From: RUG13091 sp045113315
GTDB taxonomy: Bacteria > Bacillota_I > Bacilli_A > RFN20 > CAG-826
Length of the DNA: 64,000 bases
Assembly: GCA_045113315.1 (NCBI GenBank)
Contig: JBGUIX010000014.1
Location: 62,001 to 126,000 of the forward strand
Reading direction: 5' to 3'
The notes under the pieces are model-generated. The model made no database searches, was not told where the DNA came from, and was given only the letters and a program-made list of their open reading frames with translations. The translations under genes were made by a program, and so were the position numbers. The first letter of the stretch is position 1. Each line of letters starts with the position of its first letter. Shown piece by piece: positions 9,884-18,011 of the stretch.

Positions 9884-12341
9884 CTTGATGTTCTCCCCTA
9901 AATATTTCAACGATATATGTAATGATTAAATAAATCGCTGTTAACATAACAATAATTATAGCAACCACTAGCCAATTAACTAAAGTTAACGATTGAAATT
10001 CGATACCAAAGGTAAAGAATTTGTATAGTTGTGATTCTTTGTTAGTGACATTATAAGAAACTATACCCGCTGCTATTAACGCCGCAATTTCAATTAATGA
10101 ACAACCGCCAAAAACAATAGCTCTATATTTATTAAGCGGTAAACAAATCTTTAGTAATATTACTAAACCTAAAACCGTAAAAGCAATAACGCACATATTC
10201 GTGGCAACTTCCATCGAATAAATACCTGTATATAAAATTCTCTTCTCTTGGAAGATATATAGTAAATATATAACCGCTACTGGAACTAATAAAACTATAA
10301 CTCCAGGAATCGCTTTTCTAAATATTGAACCCGCAAAGCTTCCTTTTAATGGTTCGTTATTAGATTCTAAAGCTAGGAAGAAAGCGGATACACCAATGTT
10401 GAAGACACTCCATAACTGGAAGTGTGTAGCTTCAAATGGATAAAAGACTTTAGAGGTAATTGTTAAAATTAAGAATGCTGTAGTAGTCGTAACCGCAAAG
10501 ATGGTTTTTACCAAGAATAAAGAAGCAGTTCTTTGTAAGTTATTAATAACTCTTCTACCTTCCGCCACTACGGATGGTAAACAAGAAAAATCAGAATCGA
10601 CTAAAACAATATGAGAAACGTTTTTCGCAGCTTCAGATCCGCTATTCATAGCAATAGAACAGTCTGCTCTTTTTAAAGCTAATATATCGTTAACACCATC
10701 ACCAGTCATAGCGACACAATCGCCGTTACTCTTTAAGGCTTTAACAATGATTTCTTTTTGTTCTGGAGTAACTCTACCAAAGACTTCATATTCTAAAGCG
10801 GCTTTTTCAACTTCTTCGTTTGACAAACCTGCTAAAGATATAAACTTTTCAGCTCCTTCAATACCGGCTTCACTAGCGATATGGCTAACAGTTCTTGCAT
10901 CATCACCAGAGATAACTTTGATTTTGACATTATTATCTTTAAACCATTTAAAGGTTTTAATAGCGTCTTCACGAATATGGTCTTGTAAAACAATAAAGGC
11001 TATTGGTTCAACTTCACCTTCAACTTTTTCTCCAGTAATTGGCTTACTACCTTTACATAAAACAAGAACTCTTAAGCCTTGAGATGTATATTCTTCAACA
11101 CGTCTTTGAACGGACGATAAATTTTTGATATTTAAGAATTCCGCGGCTCCTAAAACATAGGTCTCTCCACCTTTAAATGAAGCGGCTGAATATTTGTTCT
11201 CGCTATTAAATGGTAAAGCCTTAACAACACCCTTAGTTAATTCGTATTTAAATGCTTTTTGCAGGCTTTTTGCAGTTAAATTGCTATCTTTTGTGGCTTT
11301 TAATAGATTTGACATGATTTGATCGATGTCTTGTTTGCTATATCCGTTAGGACCATAAAGAATGACATTTTTGACATCCATCTCACCATTAGTTATAGTA
11401 CCTGTTTTATCAACGCATAAAACGTTAATTCTCGCTAGCATTTCAACAGAATAGAAATCCTGTACTCTCGCACCTTTTTTACTAAGTTTTAAAACTGCGA
11501 CCGCCAAAGCAACAGATGTTAATAAGAATAGTCCCGCTGGTATCATCGCAATCATCGATCCAGAGATACCTCTCATCGATTGTTTAAAGGATGCAAAGCT
11601 ATTAAATTGACCTCTAATCGCATAGATAGTAAATGTCGCGATACCTAAACCAATAACAACACCACCGATGACTTTAAACATATAAGTTAATGTTCTTAAG
11701 ATTTCAGAAGGTGAACGTTTAAATTTCTTGGCTTTGCTTTGAATGGTTTCAATATAACTTTCTTCGCCAATCTTTTCCGCATGCATAACACCAGTGCCAC
11801 TAATAACGTAAGAACCGGAGAACAACTCATCTCCAACTTTCTTTACGATATTTTTACTTTCACCAGTTAATGCCGATTCATTAACAATGACTGAACCACT
11901 TAATAATTTGCCATCAACACATATTTGATTTTCACTTTTTAGTAATACTAAATCATCTAAGACAATGTCTTTACACTCAATGGTTTCTTCTTTACCGTTT
12001 CTAAGCACTCTAGCTTTTGGCTGAGTTAAGACTCTTAATTTACTCATCAAGTGTCTAGCTTTGATGTCTTCATATAAACTAATGCCAATGTTAGCGAACA
12101 AAACAATACTAAAAGTAAGGCCAGCCCAATACTGCGCGGCAATCATTAATCCCATGATGATAAATAGCAAAATGTTAAAGAAAGAGAAAACATCTGAAAA
12201 GATAATTTCAAAATATGTTTTTCCCACAACAACTTTAGTTTTGTTAATTAAACCTAAAGATTGTCTTTGACTTACTTGGTCATTACTTAAACCTTTTTCA
12301 ATATCAGGAATTACTCTAGTAATTTGTTCTTCGTTTTTCAT
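9870..12341 (-). CDS. Cation-transporting P-type ATPase (CtpE-like)
   Basis: This is an 823-residue P-type ATPase with the actuator motif TGES (159-162), phosphorylation site Asp311 in DKTGTIT and hinge GDGVND (547-552). There are helices at about 50-95, 220-285 and at least six more after 600. The M4 motif is MIPAGL (266-271) rather than the PEGL of typical Ca2+ pumps or the CPC of heavy-metal pumps. This resembles the CtpE group, reported to take up calcium, so cation specificity stays open. No Shine-Dalgarno is visible in the 15 bases before the ATG. It heads a run with psuG, tetR and the alcohol dehydrogenase. Confidence 0.85.
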   Translation of the reverse strand: MKNEEQITRVIPDIEKGLSNDQVSQRQSLGLINKTKVVVGKTYFEIIFSDVFSFFNILLFIIMGLMIAAQYWAGLTFSIVLFANIGISLYEDIKARHLMSKLRVLTQPKARVLRNGKEETIECKDIVLDDLVLLKSENQICVDGKLLSGSVIVNESALTGESKNIVKKVGDELFSGSYVISGTGVMHAEKIGEESYIETIQSKAKKFKRSPSEILRTLTYMFKVIGGVVIGLGIATFTIYAIRGQFNSFASFKQSMRGISGSMIAMIPAGLFLLTSVALAVAVLKLSKKGARVQDFYSVEMLARINVLCVDKTGTITNGEMDVKNVILYGPNGYSKQDIDQIMSNLLKATKDSNLTAKSLQKAFKYELTKGVVKALPFNSENKYSAASFKGGETYVLGAAEFLNIKNLSSVQRRVEEYTSQGLRVLVLCKGSKPITGEKVEGEVEPIAFIVLQDHIREDAIKTFKWFKDNNVKIKVISGDDARTVSHIASEAGIEGAEKFISLAGLSNEEVEKAALEYEVFGRVTPEQKEIIVKALKSNGDCVAMTGDGVNDILALKRADCSIAMNSGSEAAKNVSHIVLVDSDFSCLPSVVAEGRRVINNLQRTASLFLVKTIFAVTTTTAFLILTITSKVFYPFEATHFQLWSVFNIGVSAFFLALESNNEPLKGSFAGSIFRKAIPGVIVLLVPVAVIYLLYIFQEKRILYTGIYSMEVATNMCVIAFTVLGLVILLKICLPLNKYRAIVFGGCSLIEIAALIAAGIVSYNVTNKESQLYKFFTFGIEFQSLTLVNWLVVAIIIVMLTAIYLIITYIVEIFRGEHQDVKN

Positions 12342-12357
12342 GTGCGTGTATATATGA

Positions 12358-12390
12358 TAAAAAACTTGGACATAAATTTAAAGTCCAAGT
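12358..12390 (-). terminator. Rho-independent terminator of tadA
   Basis: On the minus strand ACTTGGAC (12390-12383) pairs with GTCCAAGT (12371-12364) and runs into T residues. The left arm includes the last codons of tadA. Confidence 0.75.
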
Positions 12391-12851
12391 TTCTTCTTTT
12401 CTTCTCTTTTGTTTTTGAAGTAATCACTTATAAGTGAAGAACATTCTTCTTTTAGTATTCCTTCATGTACTTTCGGATGATGATTAATATTCTTTGCGTC
12501 CAATACATTTATAGAACTTATTAGGGCTCCTCCTTTTGGATCGCTAGCCCCAAAATAAATGTTTTCAATTCTTGATTGGATAATGGCTCCAGAACACATG
12601 ATACACGGCTCTAATGTGATATAAATATCACAACCTTCAAGTCTCCAAGATTTTAATTTCTTGCTCGCTTTATTAATAGCTTCAATTTCAGCGTGTCCAA
12701 GTGGAGAATTTTTACTTTCACGTACATTATGGCCTCGTGCGATTATTTTGTTATCTTTAACAACCACACAGCCGATTGGCACTTCATCAATAAGCAAAGC
12801 TTTCTTCGCTTCTTTGATGGCTTCTTTCATGAATTTAATTTCTTTTTCCAT
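12378..12851 (-). CDS. tadA: tRNA-specific adenosine deaminase
   Basis: TadA converts adenosine 34 to inosine in tRNA-Arg(ACG), allowing wobble decoding. The zinc and catalytic residues are His53 and Glu55 (GHAEIEA) and Cys83/Cys86 (PCIMC). The 157-residue length fits the family. I chose the ATG at 12851 because GGTGG is 7-8 bases upstream; the in-frame GTG at 12863 has no site. That GGTGG coincides with the 3' strand of the SRP RNA closing helix. In Bacillus tadA also neighbours the SRP RNA gene, so the linkage is old. Confidence 0.93.
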   Translation of the reverse strand: MEKEIKFMKEAIKEAKKALLIDEVPIGCVVVKDNKIIARGHNVRESKNSPLGHAEIEAINKASKKLKSWRLEGCDIYITLEPCIMCSGAIIQSRIENIYFGASDPKGGALISSINVLDAKNINHHPKVHEGILKEECSSLISDYFKNKREEKKKLGL

Positions 12852-12859
12852 AAAGCAAA

Positions 12860-12940
12860 CCACCGCACATGAATAAGATACTTAAGGCTGCTACATTCCT
12901 GTCCTGACCTGGTTCGTAGATACCCATCGCGATGGCGGTG
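12860..12940 (-). ncRNA. ffs: Signal recognition particle RNA (small bacterial 4.5S type)
   Basis: The minus strand reads ACCAGGTCAGG, then ACA-GGAA-TGT, then AGCAGCC. This is the SRP domain IV hairpin: a GGAA tetraloop on a three-base stem and the symmetric loop formed by CAGG and AGCAG. The ends close with CACCGC (12940-12935) paired to GCGGTG (12866-12861), giving about 80 nt, which is normal for Firmicutes/Mollicutes small SRP RNA. The RNA guides Ffh to signal sequences on ribosomes. No terminator lies between it and tadA. Confidence 0.9.
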
Positions 12941-12942
12941 TC

Positions 12943-12950
12943 ATTATACC
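12943..12950 (-). promoter_or_regulatory. Extended -10 promoter of the SRP RNA gene
   Basis: TATAAT (12948-12943, minus strand) is preceded by TGG, giving an extended -10 element. It lies 5-6 bases before the predicted 5' end of the SRP RNA. No good -35 hexamer is visible. Confidence 0.7.
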
Positions 12951-12959
12951 ACACTTAAA

Positions 12960-12978
12960 GAACTCTAATAAAGAGTTC
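12960..12978 (-). other. Inverted repeat upstream of the SRP RNA promoter
   Basis: GAACTCT (12978-12972 on the minus strand) pairs with AGAGTTC (12966-12960), followed by only three T residues. It may be a backup terminator for serS or a structure in the SRP promoter region. Confidence 0.45.
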
Positions 12979-12990
12979 ATTTATTAATGC

Positions 12991-13016
12991 AAAAAAGACT
13001 AGGATTGCTCCTAGTC
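12991..13016 (-). terminator. Rho-independent terminator of serS
   Basis: An 8-bp perfect stem (GACTAGGA/TCCTAGTC) with a four-base loop is followed by six T residues on the minus strand. Confidence 0.85.
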
Positions 13017-13038
13017 AATTTCTCAAATAAATAATAAA

Positions 13039-14319
13039 TTATTTAACTGGTTTTAAAACTTTGATTCCGCCCATGAATGGTTGTAAAACTTCTGGGACTA
13101 ACACCGAGCCATCTTCTTGTTGATATTGTTCTAAGATAGCAGGGAAGATACGACTTGTCGCTAAACCGGAAGCATTTAATGTATGCATGAATCTAGTCTT
13201 ACCAGTGGCCTTATCTTTATAACGCATCATACCACGTCTAGCTTGATAATCTCTTGCATTGCTAGCAGAGCTAACTTCTTTATAAATACCAATACTTGGT
13301 AAATAGACTTCGATATCATAGGTTCTCGCCATGGAGTGAGAAATATCACCTGCTGCTAATTTAGAAACTTGGAAATGTAATCCGAGTTTACTAACTAATG
13401 AAACGGCTTTACCCACTAATTCTTCAAAAGCTTTATCACTATCTTCAGGTTTGGTATATTGAACCATTTCGACTTTGTCGAATTGATACCCACGAATCAT
13501 ACCTCTTTCTTCGGTACGATAACTACCAGCTTCTCTTCTATAACATGGAGTATAAGCGAAGAATTTTCTTGGTAATTGATCTTCGTCTAAGATTTCATTT
13601 CTATATAAATTCACTAAAGCGGTTTCTGCAGTAGGAAGTAAGAATCTTTTTGGTTCAGTTCCTTCGAGCCAGAAGACATCTTCTTTAAATTTTGGGAATT
13701 GACCAGCAACAAAGCCAGATTCTTCATTCAATAAGTGTGGAGGTAGGATAAATTCATATCCATCTTTTAAATGTTCTGAAATGAAGAAGTTCAAGATTGC
13801 CCATTCAAGTCTAGCACCTAGATTTGTGTAGATCCAACTACCACGACCAGCAATCTTCCCACCTCTTTCATAATCCACTAAACCGAGTGATTCGGCTAAA
13901 TAGACATGATCTTTCATCGGGAAGGAGAATTCTGGTTTTTTGCCATAGACATGAATGACTTTATTATTCTCTTTTCCGCCACCCACTAAATCATCATCCG
14001 GGATGTTAGGCAAAACGATTAAGAAGTCATGAATTTTTGTTTCTAATTCTTTGAGCTTGGCTTCGTTTTCTGCGTTATTTTTCGCAATTTCTTTCACTTT
14101 TGCAAAGATTTTAGAGACATCTTCACCATTTTTCTTAGCTTGTGGGACAGAGGCGGATAATCTATTCATTTCCGCTTTATTGCCTTCCACAGTTTGTAAT
14201 AAGGATTTTCTTTGTTTATCCCATTCTAATAATTCTGTGAAATCGGTTTCCCATAATTTCTTTTTTAAAGATTCTTTAACTTTTTCTGGATTTTCACGTA
14301 TGAGATTAATATCTATCAT
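13039..14319 (-). CDS. serS: Seryl-tRNA synthetase
   Basis: SerS attaches serine to tRNA-Ser and is a class II synthetase. At 426 residues it has full family length. The N-terminal about 110 residues form the expected long coiled-coil arm. Motif 2 is visible as TPCYRREAGSYRTEERGMIRG (shown in part), and the C-terminal motif 3 region contains LNASGLATSR. AAAGGA precedes the ATG. It sits 15 bases after the glycosyltransferase gene, so the two are probably co-transcribed. I see no T-box leader. Confidence 0.96.
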   Translation of the reverse strand: MIDINLIRENPEKVKESLKKKLWETDFTELLEWDKQRKSLLQTVEGNKAEMNRLSASVPQAKKNGEDVSKIFAKVKEIAKNNAENEAKLKELETKIHDFLIVLPNIPDDDLVGGGKENNKVIHVYGKKPEFSFPMKDHVYLAESLGLVDYERGGKIAGRGSWIYTNLGARLEWAILNFFISEHLKDGYEFILPPHLLNEESGFVAGQFPKFKEDVFWLEGTEPKRFLLPTAETALVNLYRNEILDEDQLPRKFFAYTPCYRREAGSYRTEERGMIRGYQFDKVEMVQYTKPEDSDKAFEELVGKAVSLVSKLGLHFQVSKLAAGDISHSMARTYDIEVYLPSIGIYKEVSSASNARDYQARRGMMRYKDKATGKTRFMHTLNASGLATSRIFPAILEQYQQEDGSVLVPEVLQPFMGGIKVLKPVK

Positions 14320-14334
14320 AACTTTTATTCCTTT

Positions 14335-15363
14335 CTAAATCTTTTTTAAATTAATTTGTTCTAAATAGAAATATTCTAACTGCTCGCCTGTAGCCTTTAA
14401 ATTACATTTACTGGCCTTAATATATGCATCATCAATTGTAGGTTTTAATCTATCACTCAAATAATCTTTTATTAATGAGGTGATAGTTTCGGAATATTCA
14501 CCTAAATATGCATCTTTACCATCTTCTAGAAAGCCATCTAAGATTGCTTGTTTTCTAGCGATGATTTGACATTTAGAGGCCATTGCATCAAGAATCGAAA
14601 TGACGCCTGCGGTTTTATAACCTGGTAAGACAAACACTTCTGCGTTCAACAAGGCACTTCTATATATATCATCAGGAACAATAGTGACAAACTTCATGTT
14701 CCTAGGAGCAGCATTAATCATCTTTTTAATTCTTAATGAATTATAAATACCTGGTATAGTTTCTTTTCCAATATAATAAAACAAGGCTTCTGGACAAATC
14801 TTTGCGGCGTTAATCATCGCATTGATCCCATCCATCTGATTATCATATTCACCTAAACCAATAACTAATTTACGTGAACTATCTTCTCTAAAGTAACGGA
14901 AGAAAATAGTTTTCTCGTCCTCTCTAGAGAAATCAAATCGAGACATATTGACTCCTGGTAAAGCGATTGAAATGTTTGAGGTGACTCCGTTATCTATAAG
15001 ATAACTTCTGACATTTTCCGTCGGCACCAAAACAAGATCAGCTTTATTTAAAAACTTTAAAGTCTTGTTTGAAATATCCGTGGTTCTTTTTCCGTCTTTG
15101 CTTTTATATTCTAAATAGCTCGCCGATGGATCATCTTCACAATAACAAGCGCTGACAACAACAGGAATATTCTTTTCCTTAGCTTCATTAATTCTATTTT
15201 CATCATCAACAGAAATAAGATGCATGACATCATATTTATCAAGTTCATTACTTGTGTGTTCAATTCCCACCATTTCAAGGGCGCCCTTAATGGTTTTTCT
15301 CAAACGAACGCCCTCAAAATCAGGATATTTTTTATTTGGCTTAAAACTAACCAAGATTTTCAT
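14335..15363 (-). CDS. GT4-like glycosyltransferase
   Basis: This 342-residue protein has two Rossmann-like halves. The C-terminal half carries the GT-B nucleotide-sugar region (LVIGLGEYDNQMDGI, then FVLPGYKTAGVISILDAMASKC). Here the Glu of the usual ExxG-type pocket region is replaced, so donor use is uncertain. Its only close neighbours are gyrA (stop two bases upstream) and serS. Relatives in wall-less and low-GC bacteria make membrane glycolipids, which is a plausible but unproven role. The stop codon is TAG. Confidence 0.75.
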   Translation of the reverse strand: MKILVSFKPNKKYPDFEGVRLRKTIKGALEMVGIEHTSNELDKYDVMHLISVDDENRINEAKEKNIPVVVSACYCEDDPSASYLEYKSKDGKRTTDISNKTLKFLNKADLVLVPTENVRSYLIDNGVTSNISIALPGVNMSRFDFSREDEKTIFFRYFREDSSRKLVIGLGEYDNQMDGINAMINAAKICPEALFYYIGKETIPGIYNSLRIKKMINAAPRNMKFVTIVPDDIYRSALLNAEVFVLPGYKTAGVISILDAMASKCQIIARKQAILDGFLEDGKDAYLGEYSETITSLIKDYLSDRLKPTIDDAYIKASKCNLKATGEQLEYFYLEQINLKKI

Positions 15364-15365
15364 AA

Positions 15366-17993
15366 TTATTCTTCGCTATTAACGACTTCTTCGGCTGGAG
15401 CTTCTTCGCCTTCAACTTCTTCTTCAGGTTCTTCGTGAGGAACAATAGCGATAGAAGAAACTCTTTGTCTACCTTCAAGGTTCATAATCTTAACACCTTG
15501 AGTGTTACGACTAGCGACACGAACTTGATTTAATGGAGTTCTAATGACAATACCGGCATTAGTGATAACCATTAAGTCATCTTCAATATTCACCGCTCTA
15601 ACAGCGACTAAATTACCAACTTTATCAGTGGCTTTTAAGGTTGAAACACCTTTTGTACCTCTTTTGGTAATACGATATGTTTGTTCACCGTCATCATCGA
15701 TGACTTTAGTCATCTTACCATAACCTTTATCGGTCACAACTAAGATGTGGTCACCTTCATAACCAGCGGTACAACCAACAACTTTAGCGCCTTCGGCAAG
15801 TTCGATACCTTTCACACCAGAAGCGCTACGACCCATTGGTCTGACTTCTTCAACTGGGAAGTTAACCATCTTACCGTTACTGGCGGCAATACCGACTAAT
15901 AATGGTATTTCATTACCTTTTTCATCAGTAACGCCTTCAACCTTTTCGGAGACTTGTTTGACGTTTAATAAGTTATCACCTTCACGTAAAGTGATGGCAA
16001 TCTTACCATTTTGACGAATGGATTCATATTCTTTAATTGGAGTGCGTTTGACAATGCCTTCTGTGGTGAAGAACATTAAGAAACGATTATCTTTATATTC
16101 ATCCACAGCGATAATAGATTTAACGTTTTCGCCTTTTTCAATATTAATTAAATTGATCACAGGCACGCCTTTACCAGTTCTTTGATATTCAGGAACTTGG
16201 TAACCACGAATACGATAAACTTTACCTAAATCGGTGAAGAATAATAAGTCGGTGTGGGTTTTAGTATAAATCATTAATTCCACAACATCGTTTTCGTTTA
16301 AGGAAGCACCACGAACACCTCTTCCACCTCTATTTTGGGTTCTGAACGTGTCAGCAGATAATCTCTTCACATAGCCACCTCTTGATAAGGTGATAACAAT
16401 ATCTTCTTGTGGGATTAAATCTTCATCATCGATAGAAGCATCACTATTAGTGATTTCAGTTCTTCTCTCATCACCGAATTTTTCTTTGATTTGTTCTAAT
16501 TCTTCGATGACAACAGCGACTTCGTTTTCTCTAGAAGAAAGAATACGTTTATATTCCGCAATATTCTTTTCTAGTTGCACTCTTTCAGCTTCTAATTTTT
16601 CATTTTCAATACCGGTTAAACGACGTAAGTTCATCGCTAAAATAGCTTGGACTTGTGGATCGCTGAAACCGTATTTTTCCATTAATCTATTGGTGGCTTC
16701 TTCAGGTGTGGAGCTATCTTTGATGATATCAACGATATCATCGATATTGTCGTGACACTTGATTAAACCAACAACGATATGATCACGGAATTCATCTTTT
16801 TCTAATAAGTATTTGGTTCTTCTTTCAATAACGGAAACTTGGAAATCCAAATATTCTTGTAACATGGTTTTTAAGGAACACACTTTTGGAGCGTTGTCCA
16901 CTAAGCAGAGGTTGATGATACCAAAGCTAACTTGTAACTGTGTCATCTTAAATAATTGATTTAATAAGACTTCAGGAATAGCGTCTCTTCTCACTTCGAT
17001 AACGACACGGATACCATCTTTATTAGATTCATCTCTAATATCGGTAATGCCATCGATAACTTTATCTCTAACAAGGCTCGCCATATTTTCAATCATGTTG
17101 GCTTTGTTCACACCATAAGGAACTTCGTCAACAACGATTCTCTTTAGACCGTGTTCACCACGTTCTTCGATATGACATTTACTTCTAATAGCGATGCTAC
17201 CAGTACCAGTTTCATAAGCTTCTCTGATACCACCTCTACCGAGGATTAAACCACCGGTTGGGAAATCTGGACCTTTAACATATTCCATCAATTCTTCTGT
17301 GGTAATATCTGGGTTTTTGCTTAAAGCAACGACACCATCAATGACTTCACCTAAATTGTGTGGAGGAATGTTTGTGGCCATACCAACAGCGATACCACTA
17401 CTACCATTAACAAGTAAGTTAGGGAATCTAGATGGTAAGACAGTTGGTTCTTGGTCAACACCATCGTAGTTATCCATGAAATCGACAACATCACAACCGA
17501 TGTCTCTGACCATCTCTAAGGCCATCTTAGCCATACGAGCTTCTGTATAACGGTAAGCCGCAGGTTCATCACCATCGATGGAACCGAAGTTACCGTGACC
17601 TTCAACAAGTGTATATCTCATAGAGAATGGTTGGGCTAATCTGACTAAAGCACCATAGATTGCCGCGTCACCATGAGGGTGATATTTACCCATAACGTCA
17701 CCGACGATACGAGCGCACTTCTTAAATGGTTTATCTGGAGTATTGCCTGATTCGGACATCGAATAGACAATTCTTCTATGAACAGGTTTCATACCATCTC
17801 TAACATCAGGAATGGCACGTGCGACGATAACACTCATCGCGTAATCAAGGAATGATTCTTGAACTAATCCGACTGTATCAACATCAGTTAAGCCCGCAAC
17901 AATTCCTTCTTCAATATCTTCTGCTTCTGGAGCAGTTTCTTCTTCAGATTCATTAACTTGTTCATCAAGTTTCTTTTCTTCTTCAAATAACAT
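15366..17993 (-). CDS. gyrA: DNA gyrase subunit A
   Basis: GyrA is the DNA-cutting subunit of gyrase (A2B2), which introduces negative supercoils. This 875-residue copy has the catalytic Tyr149 in RYTEARM and six C-terminal beta-pinwheel blades with the GyrA-box-like QNRGGRG (about residue 560). In the quinolone region YHPHGDAAIYG, the Escherichia coli Ser83 and Asp87 positions are Ala110 and Gly114. Both substitutions are associated with fluoroquinolone resistance. An acidic tail follows the last blade. GGAGG precedes the ATG, 18 bases after the gyrB stop. Confidence 0.97.
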   Translation of the reverse strand: MLFEEEKKLDEQVNESEEETAPEAEDIEEGIVAGLTDVDTVGLVQESFLDYAMSVIVARAIPDVRDGMKPVHRRIVYSMSESGNTPDKPFKKCARIVGDVMGKYHPHGDAAIYGALVRLAQPFSMRYTLVEGHGNFGSIDGDEPAAYRYTEARMAKMALEMVRDIGCDVVDFMDNYDGVDQEPTVLPSRFPNLLVNGSSGIAVGMATNIPPHNLGEVIDGVVALSKNPDITTEELMEYVKGPDFPTGGLILGRGGIREAYETGTGSIAIRSKCHIEERGEHGLKRIVVDEVPYGVNKANMIENMASLVRDKVIDGITDIRDESNKDGIRVVIEVRRDAIPEVLLNQLFKMTQLQVSFGIINLCLVDNAPKVCSLKTMLQEYLDFQVSVIERRTKYLLEKDEFRDHIVVGLIKCHDNIDDIVDIIKDSSTPEEATNRLMEKYGFSDPQVQAILAMNLRRLTGIENEKLEAERVQLEKNIAEYKRILSSRENEVAVVIEELEQIKEKFGDERRTEITNSDASIDDEDLIPQEDIVITLSRGGYVKRLSADTFRTQNRGGRGVRGASLNENDVVELMIYTKTHTDLLFFTDLGKVYRIRGYQVPEYQRTGKGVPVINLINIEKGENVKSIIAVDEYKDNRFLMFFTTEGIVKRTPIKEYESIRQNGKIAITLREGDNLLNVKQVSEKVEGVTDEKGNEIPLLVGIAASNGKMVNFPVEEVRPMGRSASGVKGIELAEGAKVVGCTAGYEGDHILVVTDKGYGKMTKVIDDDGEQTYRITKRGTKGVSTLKATDKVGNLVAVRAVNIEDDLMVITNAGIVIRTPLNQVRVASRNTQGVKIMNLEGRQRVSSIAIVPHEEPEEEVEGEEAPAEEVVNSEE

Positions 17994-18011
17994 GAATTGC
18001 TACCTCCTTTA

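Noticed and set aside
13039..15363. T-box riboswitch for serS
   Set aside because: serS follows a glycosyltransferase gene by 15 bases and is preceded by coding sequence. No T-box or leader terminator can be placed.
16390..16755. 121-codon plus-strand ORF within gyrA
   Set aside because: It is antisense to the conserved gyrA coiled-coil region, low in complexity (Ser/Ile) and without a promoter or ribosome site.
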